Source: Oryzias latipes (lineage: Eukaryota; Chordata; Actinopteri; Beloniformes; Adrianichthyidae). From it: a stretch of DNA of 64,000 bases. Below, piece after piece: positions 1-19,700 of the stretch; positions within the stretch are counted from its first letter, which is position 1, and the number at the start of each line of letters is the position of its first letter. Where the stretch lies: assembly GCF_002234675.1 (NCBI RefSeq), contig NC_019875.2, forward strand, positions 23,340,299-23,404,298, in the 5' to 3' direction. The notes under the pieces were generated by a model. It was not told the origin of the DNA. It ran no database searches and saw nothing but the letters and a program-made list of their open reading frames with translations. Position numbers and translations under genes: made by a program.

Positions 1-78
1 AAGCTAAACTTGGCTTTTTGGACGCAATTCAGGTAGATCCTCCTGGTTACTGTCTGGATCTATGCAGGAATGTCTGAC

Positions 79-7356
<7,278 letters not shown>

Positions 7357-7860
7357 GTCTGTCTTTGAATGAGAACAGAAATTGAGAAATGCACTTAAAA
7401 CATTAGCTACGACGACTAGCTAGCTAGCTGCAAAGTAACTTGTTAGCATGACAGATTTTCCTTCCTCCGCAGAAATATGTGCTATGAACTACTCAGTTAT
7501 TTGTACCGTGAATACAATTAAACCAGTATGAGAAATTAACCCACAACACACTGCCCTGGGTGTTTTCAATAAATCCAAACAAGTCGCTCGACCAGAGTCC
7601 AGACACAGCACCAACAACAACACTTAGCTACTACTACTACTGCAGTTTTGTTTGCTAATTTTAGCCAAAATTAGCACAGTTCATAAAGATTTTGACTTTA
7701 AATGCAGACTTACTGCAGGGCCTTATGCTGAAAAGTATCTTGGAAAATGTTTGTCGTTATGCTTTAGCTCCACATTCATTCAACACTCGTGCTATGGAAA
7801 TAATTAAATCTCAGGGGCGCTCCTTCTTCTTCTTCTACTATGTTTACTAATCTCCAAAAG
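7357..7860 (-). promoter_or_regulatory. yeats2: yeats2 5' UTR and probable promoter region
   Basis: This is the sequence directly upstream of the yeats2 start codon at 7356. CAG just before the ATG (7357-7363) could be a splice acceptor, so a non-coding first exon further right is possible. No TATA box stands out. The region contains a TAGC-rich run near 7420-7432, a CTACTACTACTACTG run near 7630 and a CTTCTTCTTCTTCTAC run near 7825. The transcription start cannot be placed by eye. Confidence 0.4.
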
Positions 7861-7867
7861 GTGGCAT

Positions 7868-7884
7868 CACTGCCCCCTGCTGGG
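7868..7884 (-). promoter_or_regulatory. CTCF-like binding motif
   Basis: Read on the minus strand, the 17 bases are CCCAGCAGGGGGCAGTG, very close to the vertebrate CTCF core (CCASCAGGGGGC). The site is about 0.5 kb upstream of the yeats2 start, in the gap separating it from klhl24, so it could mark an insulator. The call rests on motif resemblance only. Confidence 0.5.
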
Positions 7885-8245
7885 TGCTTTTTCCACAACA
7901 GTTTTTGTTGCATTTAACAAAACAGCCGCTAGGAAGCGCAGTTCTTTGAAACCATAGCCATTAACGTAAAAGAATGAAGACAAACTAACACACCGTATTT
8001 CTTAGGAAAAGGGAAGTATAATTTCCGAGCCAAAGGCATAACTTGTTTATCAAGCTGTGTAGGTTGCTGGACCAGATATTCAGAACAAACGTGAAAATAA
8101 GGTGTTTATTATCTGTTGAACCTCATGACAACAATGCAATGCTCAAGTCATCTCTTCAGCTTTTTGGCCTTAATCTTATCAGTTCCTGATAATTCCAACA
8201 TTTACTAGTCATGCATTCGGCTTTGTCATGACGAAACCTGAAAGT

Positions 8246-8270
8246 AAAAAAAAAAAAGGGGGGGGGGGGG
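8246..8270. repeat. A12-G13 homopolymer junction
   Basis: Twelve A are followed directly by thirteen G. Lengths of such runs are often misread in assemblies. Confidence 0.95.
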
Positions 8271-8680
8271 TACGTTATTAGCAAAAGGAACAACAAGGAA
8301 CACTGAAACACTGAAAAAAGTGTATGAAAGAAGAAGCTAATATATCTATTCAAGGTTTTAACTATAAATACATCACCCTTCATTTTTTAAACGTTTCATT
8401 TCTACCCTATTTAATTAATGTACTACTTAATTGTTGTCTTTTTTAAATGCCTCTAACTGAATTATTTAAATTAAACGTAGCATTTTTCAATGCTAGTTTT
8501 TGTGCTGGAAAACAAAAATTGGTCTAAAAATCAAATTTCTGCCATAAATATCAGAATTCACTTTTTTTTAAAACTAGTGATACCTACAAAAAACATGTTT
8601 TGTCATATTACCTGTATGAAAGTAAAACGTTTTTTGTTTTTTATTAACCCACTGGGCATAATTTTTATCTTCCGAAAAAG

Positions 8681-8961
8681 GCTACACTGTGGTGTAGTGG
8701 TTAGCTCTTTCAGTTGACAGCAAGAAGACTATGGTTTGAATCCCTGCTTGGACCTTTTTGTGTCAAGTTTGAATGTTCTCCCTATTCCTCCCACAGTTCA
8801 AAAACATGTTTCAGAGGTTACCTGGTATCTGCTTCAAAGTGTGGCCCTGTGACAAACTGGCCACCTGATTTGGATGTACTCCACCCTGCTTCAACAGTAG
8901 CTGGACCCAGAACCCGTACGACCCTGAAAGGGGTTCAGCAAGTTCTGAAGATGGATGTATA
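8681..8961 (+). repeat. tRNA-like SINE copy 1
   Basis: The copy begins GGTGTAGTGGTTAGCTC (A-box-like) followed by GGTTTGAATCCC (B-box-like), then a SINE body with TTTGAATGTTCTCCC, CCTCCCACAGTTCAAAAACA, GCCCTGTGACAAACTGG and GACCCTGAAAGGGGTTCAGC. This is the common fish repeat whose copies end near 'AATGGATG'. It shares the body with copies at 9318 and 61728. Confidence 0.8.
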
Positions 8962-9317
8962 ATGGCTGTGTTTATTTTATATCTAGTAAATGCTTTAAAA
9001 AGTCTTCTTGCAGACATCTAAAAATATCTCAAGTTTAGATTGCTAAAAGATGCGTAGCAGATACTTATGTGGAAATATCTTTCAGAACACTGTTGGTAAA
9101 CATCTAACAGAGTAACAATAGATGTCTAGTGGTTAAACATCTAAATAGCCACAATTTAGATAGCTAATAGATGTTGCCGTGTCCAGTGGGAATGAACCAA
9201 AATATTGACTCTAACTTTAACTGCTGCAAAGAACAGGTTTTCTTAAGTCCAATGTTTTGTTACCTAATCTCAAAGCACAATGACATTTCTGCTAAGTAAA
9301 TGTTAGAAAATGTGATA

Positions 9318-9638
9318 CATTCATGCTTTTGCCTCACAGCAAGAAGGCCCCTGGTTCAAGTCCCGGCTGGGGGACCTGAAGCAGAACACCCACGGGGAAC
9401 CTTTCTGTGTAGAGTTTGCATGTTCTCCCTGTGCACGCGTGGGTTTTCTCCGGGTACTCCGGCCAAAATCATGCCTCACAGGTTATTTGGTTAATCTAAA
9501 TTGTCCATGGTGTGAATTTGAGTGTGCACAGGTGTGCAGAGTGCAACAGCCCACGAGTGGCTGGGATAGACTCCAACAGCCCCGTGACCCTGAAAGTGAG
9601 AAAACGGGTTTAGAAAAAGATGATGAATGAATTAATGT
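9318..9638 (+). repeat. tRNA-like SINE copy 2 (5' truncated)
   Basis: This copy starts inside the tRNA-like head at GCCTCACAGCAAGAAGG, then GGTTCAAGTCCCGGCTGGG, TTTGCATGTTCTCCCTGTGC, GTGGGTTTTCTCCGGGTACT and GGCTGGGATAGACTCCAACA. It ends AAAAAGATGATGAATGAATT. It lacks the A box and is too diverged to be a tRNA gene. Confidence 0.85.
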
Positions 9639-11349
9639 AACACATCCATTTTGGTCATCAAACAGTCATGTTTTCGGAAACAGTTGGAAATATTTTCAAT
9701 AATGAAACCTGTAAGGATCGACTGGTATGTGTAAATCAGAAACTATTCAGGGAAGTCGTTGCTAAAAATCATATCTCTAATCAGTTAAGAGATCCTTGCC
9801 ACGCGCCACACACTCTTTCTGAATCTTTTTTAGGGTTTACAACATATCTGTCTCATTAACTTGACATGAGATATGCGGAAACAGTTGCTGCAACACATTA
9901 CAAACACAGCAGGTCATCTGTTGTTTCTAAATGTTGTCGTTTGGATCTCATTTTATTGTAATCTTTCAGTAATCTTTACATTGCTTTTGTTCGTATTTGT
10001 TGTTCATTTTAACAAGTAAAGAATTTTTTTTTTTTACATTTTTAAAGATCCTCTACACGACTTTGATGATGTTTTAAAGAGAACTTCCACACAAAAAAAC
10101 ATTCCAAGAGTTGTGTGACTTTCTGAGAAGATAGTTTTATACTAACATTCAGATTTAATTCACATCTCCTCATTTTTATTTAACTGTACTGTATCATGAT
10201 TCAATTGTGACTTCTTGCACTTAATTCCACAAAAGCTTTGTTCAATTCAGAAACTTTTTTGCATGTGTTTTACTGATTTTTCTGATTAAAAGAAATGCGG
10301 TCATTGCAAACAAATGTCTGAATGTGGGCGTGTTAGTGTCAGCATGAGGCAACAGTATGGTGCCAATGCAGAATATCACATAAAAAAACAAGACTTTTAT
10401 GACTTCTCTACTACACCCCTCCTTCAGACTCCATCTCTGATCTGTTGTGCCATAAATCTCAATCAGTGGTGTGTAAAAGACATGGCTTGGATGTTTTCAC
10501 CATGCTTAGTGTTAACGTCATGAACACAAGTGTAGGAAATAATGTGGTTTTGATTCAACTGGACCACAATGAAGTGCACACTAGAAATATGTATACAAAT
10601 CCAATGAATTATTATTGGAGAAAGAGTTACTCAATCCTGTGTTGAATAGTGTTGCTGGTTTTCCGTCATGTCTCTTTGTTTAACACAATAGCTCCTTAAA
10701 TCTTATCACACATGATTAATTCATCCCTCTGTGAGCTGAAAACATCAGAAGCACATGGAACGAAGAACGCTGTCGGTTAACCAGAACTCTCTGGAATCCA
10801 TATGGAAATACTGTAAGTGATAAATAATTCAGCGCTGATTATTTTCTACTTTTATTAGTGTTTTGTTTTTCCAATAGAAAAGGTTCACATGAAAGTGTAA
10901 TTATGTTGTATTATGTTCAAACAAATATGATAAAAGTGAATTATATGGAGTTAAATTCATATGTAACAGGCTGCTTCATCATGGACAATAGATTCTGAGT
11001 TTAATGTTGAAGCACATACTTAAATTATTGCAGGAACATTTAAAAATGTGTAATTGATCGCTTTTTTTTGGATTATGTAGCGTAAAAAATGTATAAAAAA
11101 GAATTCAGTTGAATTTATAGGTAACAGGTTGTTTCATCATACACAGGAGACTTTAGATTTAAAATTAATGAAGCTGGTTTATTTTGTGGCTGTGGTCGTT
11201 TTTTTTTTTTACATATAGGACAAGTGGAGTAAACAGATCTGACAAGGGTTAAACTATCTTTGAAAGACAATGGTGTGATTAAAGATTTTACCACCATGAC
11301 AAAAGACCTAAGGTATTTGGCAATAATAAGTCCAAACAAAGGTTTAAAA

Positions 11350-13732
11350 CTGAAAGAGAAACTTTATTGATTTTCCTCATACAGAAGCCAGGCATTACAT
11401 TTTGACTGAAAACAGTTTACAGTAATCCAAAGCTCTCTGGCACACGGACTCAAGGCACTGAGGAGGAAGTGTTGTTAAACATGACATCACTCCGTAACAG
11501 AAAGAGCTGATTTTTTGATTCTTGCATTAATAAACAGCCGTTTCCTCTTTTCCAACTCCTGCTTTCCAACACGACAAAGGCCAAAAAGGTTCACGCTTCC
11601 ACCTTCCATGCAGCCGCACTGAAGGTTGTCTTTTTGAACAGAATCACATCCATATAGGCTGATACCTGCTTAACCTGTTCTTAGGGCTTCTCTAGATGAT
11701 ATTTAAGGCACTCTGTATACACGCAGAACTTAAAACATGTCAACACACAATCCCACAAAAACCAAGAAAAATTGTAAAACAACAGATAAGCTTATCAAAA
11801 GCAAACAATACATGAAAGGCTAAACATAACCAGTTATAGGAGGCAATAAATCAGCATTATAGAACATTTGTTTGAACCCTTTTATATGATAAACCCACCT
11901 TTTTTTTTTAAATATATCCATTTGTCTCACTGTATTTTTGCCCCTCAATTCATATGATTGGCCTTTAGAGTTACTATAGAGGGGAAAAAATGGGCTTAAG
12001 TGTCTAAAGATGTTTGCTTTGTTGCTCATAAAGACCTAACATGCCCAGCAGACTACTTTAATTATGCAACCCCCAACTGCTTTAGCCATTTTGAGTCAAA
12101 AAAAAACATCCTGTTCCTGCTGAAGATGGTGCTTTTCCTAACAGTGGAAACCTCCTGACTGTCTGGAGCTGAAGAGCCTTTTTTTTTAAACTGTTGTGTT
12201 TTTAAATGCTGTGTAAAAAACCAAACATATTACTGATACAGTAAAAACAGAAATTCACAATAAACAGCATCATGTCAAAGTGCACAAACGAGGTTTCAGA
12301 AACACAGTTATCAACAAAAACACATACAAAAAGAAAACAGATTATAGTCATACTCACAGCAATTCTATAGTTTATCAACACCAAGTTTAGCAAATAGTGA
12401 GTTTACTGACCAGGAGCCACACAATCCAAAATTCTCATCATTCAAAACTCCCCCTGGATGAATTACACACACATAAAGCTACACACCAGCATACAGACAT
12501 TTGCACCTGGAGGTATCCATGGTTACCCCGAGTTGGATCTTTAAAGGTCAATGTACAGGTGAGAGGTGCCAGCATTAAAAAAAAAAGAAATTAGCATTTG
12601 TGCTAACACTTCAGCTCTATGACGGCCCCCTTGGCTTCAGACTGAAACAGTCCCACAGATCCACACATGCAACATGTAAACCACTTTTTCAAAGCACTCT
12701 TTGAGTTTGATCCACAAAGGCTTCTTACACTGACAGAAACCCACCCACAATCCCAGAATATCAATGAGCTGACACTGATGACACAATCACATACAACGCA
12801 TTTAAAATGTAAATTGTAAAAAAAAAAAAAGGCACATACAAATATAACTTAATGCTGTATACATGTAAAGAATATGTTAGAAACATTCATAATAACATTT
12901 ATAAAAATGAAGAAAAGTAAAGGTAGCCTGGATTAAAAATGTCAACGGCAATTGATTTTCCTAGATCTTCTTTGGATTGAGAACGGTTCAATGATTCAAC
13001 ATCAAAAACTTGAAAAGAATGACAGACTATCTTTTTATGACTCTCTACTGCAGTCTACTGTAGTTATATATTTAGTTGGACTTTAAAAAGGTCCAGAAAG
13101 GTTGGGTTAAACAGGTTTTCTTCAAACATATCACTCTTGTCTCCAGTTGGGAAATTTTAAGATTTCCTTTTTAGAAAAAACCTCCCAACATCCGCCAATC
13201 CTCCTCTGTTGGATCATTGTTGTATCAGTGACTTCCATCTCATTGTTCTTAGCAGACTGTTAAGATGCGAGTATTTAGTGTTTGGCATGAACTACAAATT
13301 CACTTGAGTGAACAGATCACTGCTCTCTTAGTATTAGATCACTGAGATTTCAAGCAAAAATAGGAAAATCAAAACAAAAATGGCTTTTTTTTGTTTCCAT
13401 TGCATATGAAACATTCAGTAAAAAAGTGTAAAATGTTGCTATCACACAAATGTATGCACTTATGACAGATGGATTACTCTCCAACCTTTTGCAGTCACTG
13501 CCAAAAAAAACCTTGTGCCACAGAGATTTGGTTCTCCTTTAGCTCAGGTTGCTAAAAACAAAAAGAAGGGATTAAGTCTACTGAACAAATAGATTGCTAC
13601 ATGATGCTGTCCATACTGGTACAGCAAACCAAACCATTTCGCTTGTCTGCTATTTTAAAGTTGAAAGGCTGTAAGTGTGGTGTACCTAAAGAGTTTAGGC
13701 GTCATGTGTGTGTCTCTGGTTGCATGTCATGG
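11350..13732 (-). other. klhl24: Probable klhl24 3' UTR
   Basis: This stretch follows the klhl24 stop codon without any coding signal. The first good poly(A) signal reading away from the gene that also closes the region is AATAAA on the minus strand at 11368-11363, giving a UTR of about 2.4 kb. It is rich in A/T and contains several ATTTA pentamers. The end is inferred; earlier weak signals could be used as well. Confidence 0.5.
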
Positions 13733-16700
13733 TCATGACTTGTAATATTTGTCATTGTAGCGGTGGATGGTTACGCAGCCGTGGTAGGCGATCGGCCGGG
13801 GCATGGCCGCTGCTCCGGTTATGATGCCCGTTGATGGGTCGTAGCACAAGACCGTATCTGTGGATTCTCCGTTTTCCGTGCGACCTCCGAGGATGTAGAT
13901 CTTTCCGTTACACACCGACATGCCGCAGCTCTCCTGCGAAGAAACCAAAAGGCAGATATGAGAAGACTGTTTTAGAAAACACAAGCTGAAGTTCGGCTGC
14001 GAAGAAGCCTCTACCATTTTGTTGAAGGTGTGAAGGACAAGCATCCAGTAGTCGCTCACGGGGTCGTAGCAGTAAACGGACTTTGTCAGCCCGCCGCAGA
14101 CGTAGATCATGTTGTTAAGAGACACTGCTGTGATGCAGCGCTTGGCGATGGGGATGTTGGCTCTCAGTAACCAGGTGTTTGTTTCTGGGTCATAGCACTG
14201 AACCTGTACAAGAAAAATCCAACTCTTTTAGAAAGACGTGTGACAGGATGTACATTTAACGCAGGGGACAGAAAACATACTGGACACATTTATGGACAGC
14301 TCAGTGGGCTGACACAAGCCTGCCTTTGCATACATTCCGGGAATTCCTGAACCCGCTTACATATTTAAAAAAGCTGCTTTCCAACCAGTTTGTTCTCATA
14401 GATGTTCAATATGTTTGAGGAATCTTTACAAGAAATGAAAACCTTTGGGATAAATGCAAATGTAGTACAAGACCCAGCAGATTAGTAGGTTGAAGGGTGA
14501 AGCTGACAAAACATAATGAAAGCTTAGACTTAATGAAAGCCTTCTGCAGAGGACTATCTGGTTTGAATGCCTGAATTCCTGAGGTTTGTCTTGCATTGTA
14601 GTGTCACAGATGAAAAATGATAAGAATATTTTGACTTCTTTCTCCATCTCTAACAATATTACAAATAAAACTCAGCGAGAAGCCGTTTTAACAGTTGATA
14701 GCAGAATAGGGGGTCTCCAGGCCAGCTGAGCTGTTATCACTCTGGGTTCCGTGTGTGGGTACCAGTAAACATCTATCTTGTTCCCACCTTGTCTGAACAG
14801 GTTTCATCGTCAGGGCCTCCTCCTATGACAAAGAGCTTGCCAGCACAGCTGGCCACAGCTGGAGAGCTGACTGCCTCTTTCAGGGGTGCCACTTCTGTCC
14901 AACGGTTCGAGAAGGAATCATAACACTCCACACTGCTGAGGCGGCTCTGGCCATCGTAACCGCCGATGGTGTACACCTGTGAACACACACAGTGATGGCC
15001 TCCATTAAATATGAAATGGGAGCTTTTCTAGAAGTGGCACAGAAAAATGCTGCCATGATGTTTGACAGTATCTGTTGTTGCATTCAAACCTTTAGATATA
15101 AATGTTACGCCAGTATTACCAGAACCAGTTTATCAGGCGCACAGGAAGGAGGATACAATGGCTGCTGACTATTGCAGCTACTGCTGTTCTTACAGCTCTA
15201 GTTTCCAAATGCACAACCACACATTTGCAGTTGCACCTTTACAGGAAAGAGTTACCTTCATTCTTGATTCGCAACTTTAACTCTAAAAAATATCTGAAAT
15301 GAGTAAAAAAACTCACAAAAGACGAATCTAAGTTAACTATCCATTATCTGTTTTGCTACAACAATGCACAAACAACAACAACACAAAGAGATTACATGTC
15401 AGAAAAAGGCTTCAGGTAGGATTTGAAATTTTGCTGTGGATCAAGTTTGTCTGATGCAACAAAAAGGCTTCAGGCTATTCCTCTGAGAAAAACAGGAAAC
15501 ACAAATGAGCACACAAGGTGAGAGGAAGAGAAAAACAAAATATAAGAGAAGATTTTATGGAAAAAAGGGAACAAAAAAACAGAAGTGTATGGCAAGAGTT
15601 CTGTTTTTCTCTACCAGTTTTAACGTAAAAGACATGACAGTGTTTTTCAGGTGGATATGATATCCTATAAGTCAGGTTATCAGGTTTTTTAAGAAGTAGA
15701 AACTAAGATAAATATTTTTTTAAAAGGCTGACCCCTTTCCAGCTCAACTGAGGATTTCCAGACCCCATTGTGTTTAAAGAAGCCAGTGTGGTGAGGGAGC
15801 TGCTCTGCTCCGAATAAGATCATGTTCATAAACTGAAAGACATAAATCCTTACAGCTATCAGCATGTGCACATTTCTGTGAGATCCATTATGTATCAGAA
15901 CTAAGCAGGCATCACCAGAGCGAGCCACCGCAGAGCGGAGAAAAAGTCCTTTCAGTTTGATTTGGAGAAAAGCTCAACAGGAGACTGAACAAAGGGTTTT
16001 TAATAGTTCATTCATCTGCTTTAGAATATCAAACTGCATAAAAAAGGGCTAGTACAGTTGCTTCTCAAACTGCCAAAAGTTGATTATTTATTTTAGAAAA
16101 TGTGATCAAAATCATCATTTTGAGGAATTGTGTGCTTTTAAAAAATGGGATATTCTCAACATTTAATTGTGGCTTTGATGAAACATTCAGGAACTTCTGA
16201 AGTGTAAACGTCCTTTAAGAAGCACATTTAAATGAAGTGAATTCTCCGTACGTGGAAACTCAGAGGTTTCAATCAGTATACTCAACTTCTTCTTCCAATA
16301 TGCAAATGTTTGACAGCAACATATCCGGAATGCTTTTTGGATGAAAACATGAACATCCGTGTGTGATAAACATCACTCAGTCATCCTGCTTGGATGACTG
16401 ATGGGGGACCAGAACTGTCCATAAACCGAGGAAATAACAGGCTGAATGAGGATGTGCGACGCTGCCGTTTCAGGGGGAGGGGGCAACTAAATTCTGAGGA
16501 AAAACAAACATGAAAAAAAAAAATCTTCAAACAAGACCTGCGGCATACTTGAGATAGAAACCCAGATATGATCAAGAATGAGATTGGAAGATGGAGCATA
16601 CTTTGTAAAAGATTCTTCTAAGCAATTTAAAAAGAAGAAATAACTGAGGTCTTACAGCACCAAGACAGTGGAACAAAACATACTAACAGGGAAAAAAAAA

Positions 16701-19700
16701 AGAAAAAAGAAAAGAAACCATGTAATTCAGCTGCTCCCTTTCTTTGGTACTCTTACATCACAGACCCCGGTTTAGGTGGAATTTTCCAGCCCCCAAACCC
16801 CCCCAACTCCCAGTTTCCCCCCTTATTACTACCTTTATAGAAATGAAGAAGAAAAACTTTTCAACAGCTGTTACCTTTTTTTTTTTTGGCTGAGTACTTG
16901 AATCCATTACAGGTTCAAATGAACAAAAAGAATAAAGCCTTGTTTACGGTAAAGCCTTAATCAAAGTCATGTTAAAAATTCAGGAAGCTGTGACTGTGTT
17001 TGTCACCTTGTCAACACATTGTAATGCAAGTCTCACTTTGGGGTTCAGAAGAGATATTTATGGATGTAAACGCGTAGGAGTTCATCTGATTCAAAGATAA
17101 GGTCCAGCAAATGAGGATTATTTATATTCTGTGACAAATATTGTGGTTGTTGTCAGCATGTTTGAAAAAAACTAATTTAAAACAGGATTTTTGGGCTGTA
17201 CGTGCAAATAAGAACATTTTTATTCTTAAAACTCAGCCTAATAAATATTGTATTTTTGAAAACAAGCCGATTTATTTGTTTAAATGAGGACCTGGTTTCT
17301 CTTTACTCTATGTTTAGTTGTTGCAAAGGCACATGAAGCATGATACAGGCTTAAAAAATGAAACTCTAGGCATCTGCTTGGAAGTGTGAAGAGCTGGCTT
17401 GCATCCAGAGAAGGCACACGGCCGTCACCTTCTAGAGAAAACTATGCAACCTCATAGATACATATATGAAAAACAAATGCTAATTAGGTTTTAAAAATCC
17501 ACTCAACACAACGATAGGTACTTTCTTTTTCTTTTTGATGCATTGCGTGAGTTGAACTGCTGTCGCTTCTTTTAAAAACGCTGGAGCGACATAAGTTTGA
17601 TAAAATACCGTTTCTAATCTAAGGATTCTCTGTCTCTGGATCTTTGATTGCACACAGCTGGTTTATGGTGGTTGACTTCATTGGCTGTGCAAGTTTGGGC
17701 AAACATAGGGGAACATGCAGGTGAATATGCATGGCATGCCCATGTGAGATTGGTGATCTGCCCACAGTGAAGCCTCAAAAGGCTTTAGGCCTCACAGCAA
17801 ACCTGAACAGGATGAAGGAGCTCAAGAAAACTCATGGGGAAATGGATTACATGTTGGGAATCATTACAAATGCTACATTTTTGGTCGATTCTTTTTAACT
17901 AATTGTAACTAATTTCACAGCTTTTCTTTGTATTTATAGGGTAGATTGTAACATTATGTTGAGTTGTTCATTTTTCTGAATATGTGACTGAATAACAAAA
18001 TGACAATAAAGTTCATTCTATTGTTCTGGGTTACACACTCGCATTCCACGCATTCATCTCCGATTCCTTAGAAGCACGCATCTTTCAGTAATCACATAAC
18101 AGGTTTCCTTGTAAATCTGACTGATCTACTGTTGAAGTTTGAACCTATTTAGTCAAACTGTGGTGAAAATTCCCCCTGCAGGCCACATTTATCTCCTAAA
18201 TCATTGTGTTCTGAAAAAGAGGGATCCTTTTCTCCTTACCTTGCCTAACAGGACACACATCTTGTGTCTCCAGCGGCCTTTGTTGAGAGAAGCGACTTTC
18301 ATCCACAGGTTTAGCTGGGAGTTGTACATCCACACATCCCTGCCGTTAATGCGTCCGCCTGAAAACACAGAATCAATAACTTTTTAGAGTCAGCAAACAA
18401 AACTAATGTGACAACTTAAAGTGAAGTAAAAGCAAAAAGTCTTCAAGATCAGATTGAAACATTACAGCTGTAGACGTTAAAATTCCGTTTGAGTTGTGCA
18501 AAAGTTTGACTTAAACTGTAAAGTTTGGTAGAAGAGAGGTTGGCTAAGACTTTGACAAGTTGATCAAACTTTAACACAAAGCTTGACTTTAATTATTCAA
18601 AAGTGAAATGTGTTAAGCACCGTGAGGTGGAAGAGAAAATCAATGATTAGCGACTAAATAAAAGCAGTTAGAAAACCGCAGTAAAATGTCAAAAAAACTC
18701 GGAAAATTGAAGAATAACTAAGCATTCACTACAATGTTATCAGAATCAGAGGCAATTATTTGATATCCAAGAATAAAACCTGTACTTTATTGAGAGATAA
18801 GTGCTTAAAGCAACAGGTATGAACACGATATGAGCATGGAAGGAACTGTTTGTGTTGCGTCTTTTTTTTTTGGTTGACTAAGCTTTTATCTTTTGAGGTA
18901 AGAATGATAAATTCTGGGAAGTCTAAATAAAAACTTCTATCTTTTGTGTTTTTTTTTTTAGGAACTTCATAACAAAAATGGCCTTTAAATTTGAGTCTAT
19001 TTATAACATTTAAATATGATTGGAGAATTGGATGTTATAGGAGGTATATACTAAAGATAGAAACAGGTTTCTGCACATGCTTTACTTTTTTAATGATAAA
19101 TTGCATAATGTTAATATTCAGCTATGCCTAATTATACGGTAACACATAAAGAAGGAGACAGATCAGGGGAGATAGTTGCAGCATGCCTCTTTTCAGAAAT
19201 CTGTAGGAAAGGCCGAGAGCTAGACAGCCTGCTGCCCTCCAGGCTTCCCTTAGTAAAAAAAAAAAAAAAAAAAAGCACACATGGGAACAAGTTGACTCGA
19301 GACGTGGAGCTTCAAAAGAGGGGGAGAAATCTAGTGTAGCCTCGCTCTAAATTTAATGCTAGGGAGCTTTACTTGTGAACACATGTTCAACGTGTGAGGA
19401 AAGTGAATTGGTTTAGCTCTTCACAGGCTGATGAGACATATCCAATCATTAAATTGCAAATTACTGATAGTAATAAATCATTAATATGCAGACAACTTGT
19501 AACTGGCTGGGGGACTAATTATACTTCCACTTCAGCCCCGTGCTATATAAAAACACAGCTGACTGTAGCAGTACAGGGAGTACAAGCTTCAGACCCCAGT
19601 TCTTGGAAGGGGGAAGCAGAATGATCCAAGGAAAATGGGGAAATGTAATCTGGAGAGTGGGCTGAACTCTACAAATGTGAAGGGGAAAAAAACCAGGACA

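Larger units (their letters stand above)
7885..11349. other. Intergenic region between klhl24 3' end and yeats2 promoter
   Basis: No coding exon was found here. It holds a homopolymer junction (8246-8270), two tRNA-like SINE copies (8681-8961 and 9318-9638), and otherwise AT-rich sequence. Open frames in it are short and unlike any family I know. Confidence 0.6.

Noticed and set aside
8681-8760. tRNA gene, because of A-box and B-box-like sequence
   Set aside because: No cloverleaf can be folded; the sequence continues as a SINE body with copies elsewhere in the window.
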